The notes below the pieces were generated by a model. It was not told where the DNA came from, did no database searches, and was given only the letters and a program-made list of their open reading frames with translations. From positions 310,001 through 374,000 of the forward strand of contig NZ_LMSU01000002.1 in NCBI RefSeq assembly GCF_001429625.1: a DNA stretch of 64,000 nt, given 5' to 3'. The stretch is from Nocardioides sp. Soil805 (GTDB taxonomy: Bacteria; Actinomycetota; Actinomycetes; Propionibacteriales; Nocardioidaceae). Numbering within the stretch: position 1 is the first letter of the stretch; the number at the start of each line of letters is the position of its first letter. Positions 25,331 through 33,617 of this stretch are shown here, piece by piece. A program made the position numbers and the translations under genes.

Positions 25331-26516
25331 CGGCGACCGCCTGCCGGTCCACCTGCCGGGTCCAGTAGCCGACCCAGACGGTGCCCACGGCGGCGAGCAC
25401 GCCCATCACCACGCACGCCACGGCCAGCGGGGCGACGGCCGCCAGGGCGCTGACCAGCACGGGGGCGCCCGAGCCGCCGATGTCGCCGCACAGGCGCCAG
25501 CCGCCCAGGTACTGCGCCCGGCCCTCCACCGGCGCCGTGTCGGCCCCCAGCGTCATCACGATCCCCGAGCCCAGGCCGTTGCCGGCGGCGATGAGCACCA
25601 TCACCGCGGCCACGGTCGCGGTGGTGGTGGCCAGGGGCAGCAGCAGGCACGCGAGGGCCGTCGACGCCACGACGGGTACGGCGACCACGACGCGCCCGCG
25701 GGTGTCCATCAGCCAGCCGCCGGGGAGGAAGAACGCGATGTCGATCGCCGCGGCGACCGCGAAGATGAGCGAGGTGGTGCTCGCCGAGAGGCCGACGTGA
25801 TCGGCCCACAGGGGCAGCAGCACGACCCGCAGCGACCGGCTCGCGGCGATGATGACCACGGCGACGCCCAGCGTGAGCAGCACCCGGCGGTGGGCCCGGA
25901 GGACCGAGAGGACGCTGAGCTGTCCGACGCCCTGCCCGCGGGCCTCGGAGCCGAGGTCGGGCATGGTGCGCGCCAGCAGCGCGGAGGCCAGCGACATCGA
26001 CGCCGCCAGCCAGAACACCCAGGTGAGCCCGCCGAGGGCGATCAGGCCGGCCCCCAGCAGCGGCCCGACCAGGACCCCGATGCGCATGCTGCCGCCGAGC
26101 ATCGACATCCCCCGGGCCCGGTAGGCGACCGGCACGACGTCGATCATGAAGCCCTGGCGCGCCATGATGAACGCCGTCCAGGTCATCCCGCTGAAGGTGA
26201 TCGCCATCCCGAGGGCGAGGACCGACTCGGTGACCGCGGCGGAGGCCATCGCGACGGCGTCCAGGCAGCCCACCACGGTCAGCACCCGGCGCTCACCGAG
26301 CCGGGCGACCAGTGCCCCGGCGGGCAGCGAGGCGAGGAGGCTGCCGACGCCCAGCAGCGCGACCACGACGGCCGCGGTGCTCACGTCGGCGCCGAGGTCG
26401 CGGGCCCGCAGGGCCAGCACCGGCATCACCGCGCCGTGCCCGATCGCGTTGACGACCGAGGGCCCGTACGCCGCCAGGGCGATGTCGCGGAAGCGGAAGT
26501 CCCCCGAGGCCGTCAC
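25317..26516 (-). CDS. MFS transporter
   Basis: 399 residues from a GTG at 26516 with about 12 membrane segments. The motif-A-type loop GALVARLGERRVLTVVG and the TM5 segment GVLVGPLLGAGLIALG mark it as a 12-TM MFS exporter. The start overlaps the stop of the upstream EamA gene by 4 bases (GTGA), so the pair is coupled and probably shares control by the MarR regulator upstream. The substrate is unknown. Confidence 0.85.
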   Translation of the reverse strand: MTASGDFRFRDIALAAYGPSVVNAIGHGAVMPVLALRARDLGADVSTAAVVVALLGVGSLLASLPAGALVARLGERRVLTVVGCLDAVAMASAAVTESVLALGMAITFSGMTWTAFIMARQGFMIDVVPVAYRARGMSMLGGSMRIGVLVGPLLGAGLIALGGLTWVFWLAASMSLASALLARTMPDLGSEARGQGVGQLSVLSVLRAHRRVLLTLGVAVVIIAASRSLRVVLLPLWADHVGLSASTTSLIFAVAAAIDIAFFLPGGWLMDTRGRVVVAVPVVASTALACLLLPLATTTATVAAVMVLIAAGNGLGSGIVMTLGADTAPVEGRAQYLGGWRLCGDIGGSGAPVLVSALAAVAPLAVACVVMGVLAAVGTVWVGYWTRQVDRQAVAVSRP

Positions 26517-27454
26517 GGCCCCATCTTCGCAGCGACGAGCTCTCTGTCCCGAGCGAGTGCCTGCGGCGGACGAGGTGCCGTGCGCCTGCGGGCGGTGCGC
26601 TGGCCGAGCAGGACGCCACCGAGGACCAGGGCCATGCCGAGCGCCTGGACCCACCCGAAGGCCTCGGCGGCGAACGCCACGCCCAGCGCCGTACCGACGA
26701 CGGGGTTGACGAGGCCGATCAGCGAGACGGCGCCGGCGGGCATGGCGCGCAACCCGGTGAACCAGCAGACGTAGGCGAGGCCGGTGCCCACCACCGCGAT
26801 CCACCCGTAGCCCAGCGCGGCCTCGAGGTCGATCGCGGGCGGGGCGCCCTCGACCAGCAGGGCCAGCGGCAGCAGGGCGATCCCACCGACCACCAGCTGC
26901 CAGGACACCAGGGTCAGCATGTCGACCGGCGGGGTCCACCGCTTGACCAGGACGAAGCCGAGCGCGCTCACCAGCACCGACCCGAACGCGCCGGCCAGGC
27001 CGAGCGTGGTGACGCCGTCGGGGCTGCGCAGGACCAGCAGGGTGACGCCGACCAGACCGATGACGGCGGCGCCAACGCGCGCCGCGGCCGGGCGCTCACC
27101 GATCAGCGGCCACGCCAGCGCCATCACGGCGAGCGGCGAGATGGCCTGGATGGTCGCGGCGAGGCCGCCGGGCAGGTGGTAGGCGGCCAGGAAGATGAGC
27201 GGGAAGAACGCGCCGATGTTGCACAGCCCCATCACCGTCGCCTTCCACCACCAGTCGCCGCGGGGGAGGCGGCGGCACCAGGCGAGCAGGACCAGCCCGA
27301 CGGGCAGGGCGCGCACCAGCGCCGCGAAGAGCGGTCGGTCGGGCGGGAGGAACTTCTCGGTGACGATGTACGTCGTGCCCCACGCCGCAGGTGCGACGGC
27401 GGTCAGCAGGATCATCCCGAATCGGTGCGCACAGATCTTTTCCACGGAAGACAT
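26513..27454 (-). CDS. EamA/DMT family transporter
   Basis: 313 residues with ten hydrophobic helices in two repeated EamA halves (first half AWGTTYIVTEKFLPPDRPLF; second half ALGFVLVKRWTPP). It belongs to the drug/metabolite transporter superfamily, which often exports amino acids or small metabolites. The start at 27454 has GGGGAAG close upstream. An internal ATG at 27415 (300 residues) would match the usual EamA start better and would leave both operator-like sites in the promoter. It is divergent from the marR-type gene 31 bases away and coupled to the MFS gene downstream. Confidence 0.85.
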   Translation of the reverse strand: MSSVEKICAHRFGMILLTAVAPAAWGTTYIVTEKFLPPDRPLFAALVRALPVGLVLLAWCRRLPRGDWWWKATVMGLCNIGAFFPLIFLAAYHLPGGLAATIQAISPLAVMALAWPLIGERPAAARVGAAVIGLVGVTLLVLRSPDGVTTLGLAGAFGSVLVSALGFVLVKRWTPPVDMLTLVSWQLVVGGIALLPLALLVEGAPPAIDLEAALGYGWIAVVGTGLAYVCWFTGLRAMPAGAVSLIGLVNPVVGTALGVAFAAEAFGWVQALGMALVLGGVLLGQRTARRRTAPRPPQALARDRELVAAKMGP

Positions 27455-27470
27455 AATCTCTTCCCCGGAA
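27440..27470. promoter_or_regulatory. Twin TTCC-N2-GGAA operator between EamA and MarR genes
   Basis: Two inverted repeats, TTCCacGGAA (27440-27449) and TTCCccGGAA (27461-27470), are centred 21 bases apart, two helical turns. They lie in the short divergent region and early EamA codons. This arrangement is typical of autoregulated MarR-type operators. The sequence TATATT at 27473-27478 could be a -10 element. Confidence 0.65.
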
Positions 27471-27485
27471 GGTATATTCCAGCTC

Positions 27486-28013
27486 GTGGCTGATGACCTG
27501 CATCACGACGAGTCGGCGCAGAACGCCCTCGACCACGTCGGCCGCCTCCAGGCCCAGTGGGCCCGGGAGCGACCCGACCTCGACACCTCGGCCATGGGGA
27601 TCGTCGGCCGGCTCCACCGGGTGGCGGCAGTGCTGCACGAGGAGCTGCGGCCGGTCTTCGCGGCCGCCGGCCTCTCGGACGGCGACTTCGACGTGCTGGC
27701 CGCCCTGCGCCGGGCGGGCGAGCCCTTCGAGCTCACCCCGGGCGAGCTGGCGGCGACCACGATGATCACCTCGGGGGCCGTGACCAAGCGAGTCGACCGG
27801 CTGGTCGCCGGGGGCTGGGTCACCCGGTCGGTCGCCGGGCACGACGCCCGCGTGCGGCACATCGCGCTGACACCCTCGGGTCGGGACCTGGTCGACCGGG
27901 TGGTCGGCGAGCACTTCGCCAACGAGGAGCGACTGCTGGAGACCTTCTCGGACGCCGAGAGGGCCCGGCTCACCGCGCTGTTGACGCAGTGGGCACGGGC
28001 CCTCGGGGCCTGA
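27486..28013 (+). CDS. MarR family transcriptional regulator
   Basis: 175 residues from a GTG at 27486. The winged-helix core is LSDGDFDVLAALRRAGEPFELTPGELA, followed by TSGAVTKRVDRLVAGGWVTR (recognition helix) and VRHIALTPSGRDLV (wing). Dimerisation helices flank it. Known: MarR proteins usually repress a neighbouring efflux gene and themselves until a ligand binds. The divergent EamA-MFS operon and the two operator-like repeats between them fit that logic. Confidence 0.92.
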   Translation: MADDLHHDESAQNALDHVGRLQAQWARERPDLDTSAMGIVGRLHRVAAVLHEELRPVFAAAGLSDGDFDVLAALRRAGEPFELTPGELAATTMITSGAVTKRVDRLVAGGWVTRSVAGHDARVRHIALTPSGRDLVDRVVGEHFANEERLLETFSDAERARLTALLTQWARALGA

Positions 28014-28037
28014 CCGGCCGGGACCGGCCTCCGGGGG

Positions 28038-28883
28038 TCAGCCCGGGATGTAGTCGAACGTGTCCGGGTTGGGCCCCATCCGCCCGGCCTCGCCCCGGTC
28101 GAGCTCGTCGAGCGCGCTGACCTGCTCGGGGGTGAGCTCGAAGTCGAAGATCTCGAAGTTCTCGCGCATCCGCTCGGCCTTCATCGACTTGGGGAAGATG
28201 ATGTCGCCGCGCTGCACGTGCCAGCGGAGGGTGACCTGGGCCGGCGTACGCCCGACGAGCGAGGCGATCTCGCCGATGGTGTCGTCGTCGTTGACCTTGC
28301 CCTGGGCGATCGGGGACCACGCCTCGGTGAGCACGCCGTGGCGGGCGTTGGCGGCCCGGACGTCCTCGTTGGCGAAGAACGGGTGCACCTCGACCTGGTT
28401 GACGACCGGCACGACGCCGGTCTCGGTGACGATGCGGTCGAGGTGGGCGGGCTGGAAGTTGGAGACGCCGATGGAGCGCGTCTTCCCGGCCTGCTGGGCC
28501 TCGATGAGCGCCTGCCACGTCGAGACGAAGTCGCCGTCGTACTGCGTGGGCAGCGGCCAGTGGATGAGGAACAGGTCGGTCTGCTCGAGGCCGAGGCGCT
28601 CGAGGGACTCGTCGATCGCGCGGCGCGCGTCGTCGGGACGGTGGAAGCCGTTGTTGAGCTTGGTGGTGATGTACAGGTCGTCGCGCGCCAGGCCGGAGTC
28701 CTTGATCGCGGCCCCGACGCCCGCCTCGTTCTCGTACATCTGCGCGGTGTCGATGTGGCGGTAGCCAGCCTCGAAGGCCTGGGCGACCGTGGCCGCGGTC
28801 TCCTCCGGCGGGACCTGGAAGACGCCGAAGCCGAGCTGGGGGATGGACGTGCCGTCGTGGAGCAGGATGTCAGGAACAGTCAT
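28038..28883 (-). CDS. Aldo/keto reductase (2,5-diketo-gluconate reductase-like)
   Basis: 281 residues from the ATG at 28883. The catalytic tetrad of the AKR family is visible: Asp and Tyr in HIDTAQMYENE, Lys in YITTKLNN, and His in LIHWPLP. The NADPH phosphate-binding IFPKSMKAERMREN follows near residue 235. The closest pattern is the AKR5/2,5-diketo-D-gluconic acid reductase type, which reduces ketones and aldehydes with NADPH. The substrate is unassigned. Its end is 24 bases from the convergent marR-type gene. Confidence 0.92.
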   Translation of the reverse strand: MTVPDILLHDGTSIPQLGFGVFQVPPEETAATVAQAFEAGYRHIDTAQMYENEAGVGAAIKDSGLARDDLYITTKLNNGFHRPDDARRAIDESLERLGLEQTDLFLIHWPLPTQYDGDFVSTWQALIEAQQAGKTRSIGVSNFQPAHLDRIVTETGVVPVVNQVEVHPFFANEDVRAANARHGVLTEAWSPIAQGKVNDDDTIGEIASLVGRTPAQVTLRWHVQRGDIIFPKSMKAERMRENFEIFDFELTPEQVSALDELDRGEAGRMGPNPDTFDYIPG

Positions 28884-28977
28884 ACGAGGCCCTACACGGA
28901 ACGGGCGCCCGATATTCCGTCGCACCCGTCCCTGGGGTGGGCGGCGTGCTCCCGCTCGACCTGCTCCGCGCTGCATG

Positions 28978-29056
28978 GACACGCGGACAGAAGTCCCCGG
29001 ACGCGCCACTGCCCCGGCGTGGGCCGGGGCAGTGGCGGGACCAATGTCCGCGTGTC
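28978..29056 (-). terminator. Nested palindrome downstream of the M28 peptidase gene
   Basis: An inner perfect 15-bp stem (29004-29018 with 29023-29037, 4-base loop) is enclosed by outer 12-base arms GACACGCGGACA (28978-28989) and TGTCCGCGTGTC (29045-29056). It starts just past the M28 stop, so the inner hairpin is a likely terminator. The outer pair is unexplained. Confidence 0.75.
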
Positions 29057-29060
29057 TGCG

Positions 29061-30509
29061 TCAGCCGACCGTGACCGCCGTGTCGTCGACGACGAAGCTC
29101 GTCTGCAGCGACGCGTCCTCGGTCATCACGAACGAGACCGTGACGGTCCTCCCGCGGTAGGCGAGCAGGCTGTGGGTCGACTGCCCCCAGGTCGCGGTGG
29201 CGCCGGCGTTGCTGAAGGTCTTGAGCGTCGTCGTGGTGGCCCCGTCGACGACGTTGACCTTGAGGCGGTCGTAGGCCGTGGAGCCCGTCTCCGCGGTGTC
29301 GGTGCGGACCCAGTAGGACAGCGAGGCGGACGTCGCGGTGGCCGGGATCGTCACCTGCTGGGTGAGCGTCTCGGTCGAGGTCCGGCCGTTGCCTCCGAGC
29401 CACGCCTTCCAGAAGCCGCCGTGGGCCGGGCGCGAGGTGGACGAGGTGATGACGCCGGTGCTGCCGCCCCAGCCCGTCGCGCCCGACTCGAAGCCCGGGT
29501 TGGCGAGCAGGTTGCCGGCCGGCGGGAGCGACGGGCCGTAGTCCTTGGCGGCGTACGACCAGAGCATGTGCGCGATCGCGTCGATGTTGCGGTCCAGCGC
29601 AGTGGTGTCGACGTTGGCCGTGGTGTCGCAGGAGGCGTGGTAGCACGGGTCGAACGCCCGCCCGGCCTGTCCGCCCCACTTCGACGCCTGCGCGGAGGTC
29701 ATCGTCGTCTCGGCGCCGGTGAACGTGCCCGAGGTCGGGATGCCGTAGCTGCGGAAGGCCGCGTGGTCCGAGCGCCCCTGCACGTCGATGTACTCCCACG
29801 GGATGCCCCGCGAGGTGAAGTACGCCGTGAGGTCGTCGCGCGCCGCGTCGCCCGCCGGGTTGTCGTCGTACACGAAGTAGCCGGGGTTGGGCGAGCCGAT
29901 CATGTCGAAGTTGAGGTAGAGCTCGATGCGGTCCTTGTCGGCCGTCGGCAGCGTGGCCATGTAGTGCTTCGAGCCGAGCAGCCCCTGCTCCTCCGCGCCC
30001 CAGAAGCCGAGGCGCACGTGGTTCTTCGGCACGGTGCCGCTGGCCGCGAAGGCGAGGGCGTTCTCCAGCAGCCCGGCCGAGCCGGTGCCGTTGTCGTTGA
30101 TGCCCGGACCCGACGACACCGAGTCGAGGTGCCCGCCGAGCATCACGACGTGCTCGGGGTCGCCGCCGGGCCAGTCGGCGACGAGGTTGTACGACGTCCC
30201 GGACGAGGTGGAGAACTGCTGCACGGTCGTCGTCCAGCCGGCCGCGTCGAGCGTGCCGCGGACCCAGTTGACCGAGGCGAGGTAGCCCGGCCGGCCGGTG
30301 GCGCGGTTGCCGCCGTTGGCGTCGGCGATCGCCTGCAGCTGGGCCAGGTGGGCCTGGGTGTTGGTCACCGAGATGTCGGGGGCGGCCAGGGCCGAGGCCG
30401 TCGTGACCGGGGCGGCGGGGGCCGGGGCGGCCTGGCTGCCGCCGGGGACGAGCAGGCCGGCGGCCAGGGCGGCGAGCGCGGCGACGGGCGCGAGGATGAT
30501 GCGGGGCAT
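29061..30509 (-). CDS. Secreted M28 family zinc aminopeptidase with C-terminal beta domain
   Basis: 482 residues with a signal peptide (about 1-28: MPRIILAPVAALAALAAGLL, ending in SQAAPA). The M28 metal and catalytic residues are all present: His127 (GGHLDS), Asp139 (GINDNGTG), Glu173/Glu174 (GFWGAEEQG), Asp202 (LNFDMIGS) and His249 (RSDHAAF). This matches the aminopeptidase S/Y type that removes N-terminal amino acids. After residue 340 comes a domain of about 140 residues starting NLLANPGFESG, which is closely similar to the C-terminus of the M4 protease just upstream. GGAGG before the ATG supports the start. Likely extracellular nutrient scavenging. Confidence 0.93.
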   Translation of the reverse strand: MPRIILAPVAALAALAAGLLVPGGSQAAPAPAAPVTTASALAAPDISVTNTQAHLAQLQAIADANGGNRATGRPGYLASVNWVRGTLDAAGWTTTVQQFSTSSGTSYNLVADWPGGDPEHVVMLGGHLDSVSSGPGINDNGTGSAGLLENALAFAASGTVPKNHVRLGFWGAEEQGLLGSKHYMATLPTADKDRIELYLNFDMIGSPNPGYFVYDDNPAGDAARDDLTAYFTSRGIPWEYIDVQGRSDHAAFRSYGIPTSGTFTGAETTMTSAQASKWGGQAGRAFDPCYHASCDTTANVDTTALDRNIDAIAHMLWSYAAKDYGPSLPPAGNLLANPGFESGATGWGGSTGVITSSTSRPAHGGFWKAWLGGNGRTSTETLTQQVTIPATATSASLSYWVRTDTAETGSTAYDRLKVNVVDGATTTTLKTFSNAGATATWGQSTHSLLAYRGRTVTVSFVMTEDASLQTSFVVDDTAVTVG

Positions 30510-30537
30510 GGGTCCTCCGAGAGGGGTCGGGACGTGC

Positions 30538-30573
30538 TGCGCCCCGACGCGGCCGAGGCCACGCCGGGGCGCA
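30538..30573 (-). terminator. Hairpin between the M4 and M28 peptidase genes
   Basis: The arms TGCGCCCCG (30538-30546) and CGGGGCGCA (30565-30573) enclose an inner GGCC/GGCC pairing. It lies between the M4 stop (30593) and the M28 start. It may reduce or stop read-through. Confidence 0.55.
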
Positions 30574-30592
30574 GGGGGGATGGTCGGTCGTG

Positions 30593-32602
30593 TCAGCTGA
30601 CCGCGACGGCCGTGTCGTCCAGGACGAAGCTCGTCTGCAGCGACGAGTCCTCGTTCATCAGGAACTTCACCGTCACCGACTTGCCCTTGTAGGCGAGCAG
30701 GCTGTGCGAGTACTGCGTGTACGTCGCGTTGGTGCCCACGTTGCTGAAGGTGCGCAGCGTGGTGGTCACCCCGTCGACGACGACCTGGACCTTGAAGGTG
30801 TCGTAGGCGGTCGAGCCGGTCTCGGCCGTGTCCGTGCGGATCCAGTAGGACAGGTTGGCCGCGGTCGCGGTCGAGGGGACCGTCACCGCCTGGGTGAGGG
30901 TCTCGGTCGAGGTCGTGGCGTTGCCGCCGAACCACGCCTTGTAGGAGCCGGTGCGGGCCGGGCGGCCGGTGTTGGTGGTGATGATGCCGGTGTTGCCGGC
31001 CCACGACGCCGCACCGGACTCGAAGCCCGGGTTGGCCAGCAGGTTGCCGCCGGTGGGCGGGGGCGTGGTGCCCCCACAGGTCGGGTCACCGGTCTGCGCG
31101 GGCACGTTGACCGCGTCCCACGCCGCCTTGACGGCGTTGAACTGGGCGCAGGTGCTGTCGAGGTTCTTGGCCGCGGTGAGCGTCCAGGTGCGGTACTTCA
31201 GGTACGACGACGAGGACGTCTTCATCAGCATCGCGTTGTACATGATCTTGCCGGCGTTCTGGATGCCGACGCCGGTGACCGAGGTGCCGTCGCACTTGGA
31301 GACGCCACCCTGGGAGAGCAGGTAGAAGAAGTGGTTGCCCGGACCGGCCGCTGCGTGCACCTCGGTGCCGGGGATCGAGCTGGTGTAGCAGACGGGGTCG
31401 CCCACGGCACCCGGGTCGGCCATGTTGCGGATGGGGCCCTGGCCGACGAGGTTGATCTCCTCGCCCACGGTCCAGTCGGGACCGTCGTACGACGCGGACT
31501 GGTTGTCGTAGTACTCGGTCAGCACGCCGAAGACGTCACCGACGAACTCCTGGGTGCCCGCCTGCGAGATGCCGCCGGGGGTCTTGTCGTCCACACCGTG
31601 GCCGAACTCGTGGGCCACCACGTCGAGCGAGCCGATCCACTGGTTGGACTGGTTGTGCCCGATCTGGACCTGGGTGCCGTCGTAGTAGGCGTTGATGTCG
31701 TTGAGGCCGACCCGGATCGGGACCCAGCCGCCGGAGCCGGTCATGCCGTTGCGGCCGAGCCACGACGACATCATTCCCTTCATCTGCTGGGCGCCGTACA
31801 GCGCGTCGACGCAGCCGGTCTCCTTGTTGGTGGCGTTGCCGTTGCCCCACGCGTCGTCGGTGCCGCTGAAGGTCGCGTTGGTCGCCGCGTCCTGGCACTT
31901 GAGGGTCGTGGCGCTCGGGTCGGTCATGTTCCAGCTGGTCCCCGAGCCGCTGGTCGCGATGGAGAGCGGGTTGGGGCCGGAGTACGCCGCGGTGCCCGAG
32001 CCGTGGGCGATCTGCTCGCGGCTCTCGAGGACAGAGCCGTCGGTCGCGTCGACGTACACGAACTGCCAGGAGGGCTCGCCCTTCGCGTCGGTGCCGCGCA
32101 CCTGCGTCTCCCACGCGAGCGCGGTGCGGTCGCGCTGCCAGACCACCAGGCGGGGCTCGGCCACGTCGGAGACCTGGGCGACCCGGCCGCGGGCGGCCTC
32201 GACGGCGCGCTCCTTGCCGACGGTGGGGGTGGTGGTGGTCAGGTCGACGGGGCGGTCCTGGGCCACGGAGGTGGAGAGCACGGTGCCGGAGGCGTCGGTG
32301 AGGACGACGAAGTCGCCGCCGACGACGGGCAGGCCCTCGTGGGTGCGCTCGTAGGCGACCGCGAGGGTGTCGTTCCCGCCGGTCAGGGTGCCGGTGCGGA
32401 CGAAGGCGTCGCCGCGGGCCTCCTTGACCTTGCCGGGGTGGCGGTCGATCCACGACCGTGAGCCGTCCTGGGCGAGCCGGGCGCTGTCGTTCTGGGAGGC
32501 CGCCTGCTGCGGGGCTGCAGAGCTGGCGGTGGTGACGGGTGCGGAGGTCAGGACGGCGGCGATGGCCATCGTCCCGAGACCCGCGACAAGAGTTCGCTTC
32601 AC
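30593..32602 (-). CDS. Secreted M4 (thermolysin-family) metalloprotease
   Basis: 669 residues from a GTG at 32602; GAAAGG lies 9 bases upstream. In order: a signal peptide (about 1-29), an FTP/PepSY-type propeptide (about 35-200, ending near SREQIAHG), and the M4 peptidase. The zinc motif HEFGH is at 331-335, the third ligand Glu is at about 352 (TQEFVGD), and the GTEVHAAAGPGNHFFYLLSQGG region carries the active-site His. After a Pro/Gly linker (GGTTPPPTGG) comes the NLLANPGFESG domain shared with the adjacent M28 enzyme. Known: these proteases are secreted as inactive precursors and self-process. Likely extracellular protein digestion. Confidence 0.95.
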   Translation of the reverse strand: MKRTLVAGLGTMAIAAVLTSAPVTTASSAAPQQAASQNDSARLAQDGSRSWIDRHPGKVKEARGDAFVRTGTLTGGNDTLAVAYERTHEGLPVVGGDFVVLTDASGTVLSTSVAQDRPVDLTTTTPTVGKERAVEAARGRVAQVSDVAEPRLVVWQRDRTALAWETQVRGTDAKGEPSWQFVYVDATDGSVLESREQIAHGSGTAAYSGPNPLSIATSGSGTSWNMTDPSATTLKCQDAATNATFSGTDDAWGNGNATNKETGCVDALYGAQQMKGMMSSWLGRNGMTGSGGWVPIRVGLNDINAYYDGTQVQIGHNQSNQWIGSLDVVAHEFGHGVDDKTPGGISQAGTQEFVGDVFGVLTEYYDNQSASYDGPDWTVGEEINLVGQGPIRNMADPGAVGDPVCYTSSIPGTEVHAAAGPGNHFFYLLSQGGVSKCDGTSVTGVGIQNAGKIMYNAMLMKTSSSSYLKYRTWTLTAAKNLDSTCAQFNAVKAAWDAVNVPAQTGDPTCGGTTPPPTGGNLLANPGFESGAASWAGNTGIITTNTGRPARTGSYKAWFGGNATTSTETLTQAVTVPSTATAANLSYWIRTDTAETGSTAYDTFKVQVVVDGVTTTLRTFSNVGTNATYTQYSHSLLAYKGKSVTVKFLMNEDSSLQTSFVLDDTAVAVS

Positions 32603-32746
32603 GCGATCGAACCTTTCGGCTGGGCGGCCTGATCCGGCCGCTGGAGGCCCGTGGGGGTGACGGGCACGTGCACAGAGTTGCGATCCGGACCTCCGGCGGC
32701 AATGAGTTCCGTGTTGCAGGTCTGTGCAATGCGTGAAGATGTAGCA

Positions 32747-33526
32747 ATGACGAGCACCCACGACCTCCTCGAGGCCTACGACGAGCAGCTGCGACGCGAG
32801 GGCGAGGTGGGTCGTGCCGACGAGGTCGTCGAGCTCGGCCCGCTGATGCTGGCGACGTTCGAGCACGGCGGCTTCGTGACCTACCGGACACTCGAAGGCC
32901 ACGACGTCGACACCCTCGTCTCGGGGGCGATCGTGCACTTCCGCGACCGCACCGACGTGGCGACCTTCGAGTGGAAGACCCGCGGTCACGACTGGCCCGC
33001 CGACCTCGGCGGCCGGCTGGTCGCGCACGGCCTGGTCGCCGAGCCGGCCGAGACGGTGATGATCGGTGAGGCCTCCGCGCTCGCCGTGCCGGTCGAGGTG
33101 CTCGGCGTCGTGGTGCGCCGCGTCGGCCAGACGGGCGACCTGCGCGGCGACGTCGAGGCGGTGCTCGCCCTGCAGGAGTCCGTCTTCGGGCGCGGTCGCG
33201 GACCGTCGGTGGAGTCCTCGCTCGCGGCGCTGGAGACGGGCGACTCCGAGATGTGGCTGGCCGAGGTGGACGGGTCGGTCGTGTGCGCCGGGCGGCTGCA
33301 GGTCGTGCCCGGCACCGAGTTCGCCGGGATCTGGGGCGGCGGCACGGCGCCCGAGCACCGCGGCCGCGGGATCTACCGGGCCCTGGTGGCGGCGCGCGCC
33401 CGCTCGGCGGTCGAGCGCGGGGTGCGCTACCTGCACTCCGACTGCACCGAGATGTCCAGGCCGATCCTCCAGCGCTCCGGGTTGCTGCCGGTCACCACCA
33501 CGACGCCGTACGTCTGGACCCGCTGA
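32747..33526 (+). CDS. GNAT family N-acetyltransferase
   Basis: 259 residues. The C-terminal half holds a GNAT fold with the acetyl-CoA loop GGGTAPEHRGRGIYRALVAAR (Q/RxxGxG/A type) near residue 205. The first 100 residues are a separate acidic domain without a clear match, as in several actinobacterial GNAT proteins. The acceptor is unknown. It is divergent from the M4 protease gene with 144 bases between starts and convergent with the SGNH gene; a palindromic element lies at the convergent end. Confidence 0.85.
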   Translation: MTSTHDLLEAYDEQLRREGEVGRADEVVELGPLMLATFEHGGFVTYRTLEGHDVDTLVSGAIVHFRDRTDVATFEWKTRGHDWPADLGGRLVAHGLVAEPAETVMIGEASALAVPVEVLGVVVRRVGQTGDLRGDVEAVLALQESVFGRGRGPSVESSLAALETGDSEMWLAEVDGSVVCAGRLQVVPGTEFAGIWGGGTAPEHRGRGIYRALVAARARSAVERGVRYLHSDCTEMSRPILQRSGLLPVTTTTPYVWTR

Positions 33527-33540
33527 CGCACGCCCCCACC

Positions 33541-33606
33541 GGGATGGTCCCCGACGAAGGGACCCTCCTGACGCCGGATCCGGGGTCCGATCGTCGCGGA
33601 CTACCC
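33541..33606. repeat. Palindromic element A, diverged copy, between convergent genes
   Basis: The arms GGTCCCCGACGA (about 33546-33557) and TCGTCGCGGACTACC (about 33591-33605) pair with mismatches. The inner GGGACC/GGGGTCC order and the GATCGTC step match copies at 8812 and 12494. It lies between the GNAT stop and the SGNH stop. Confidence 0.7.
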
Positions 33607-33617
33607 AGAGGGGCGGC

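Noticed and set aside
32714..32729. TTGCA/TGCAA inverted repeat upstream of the GNAT gene
   Set aside because: Five-base arms with a 6-base gap are expected by chance; there is no second copy or known regulator near.
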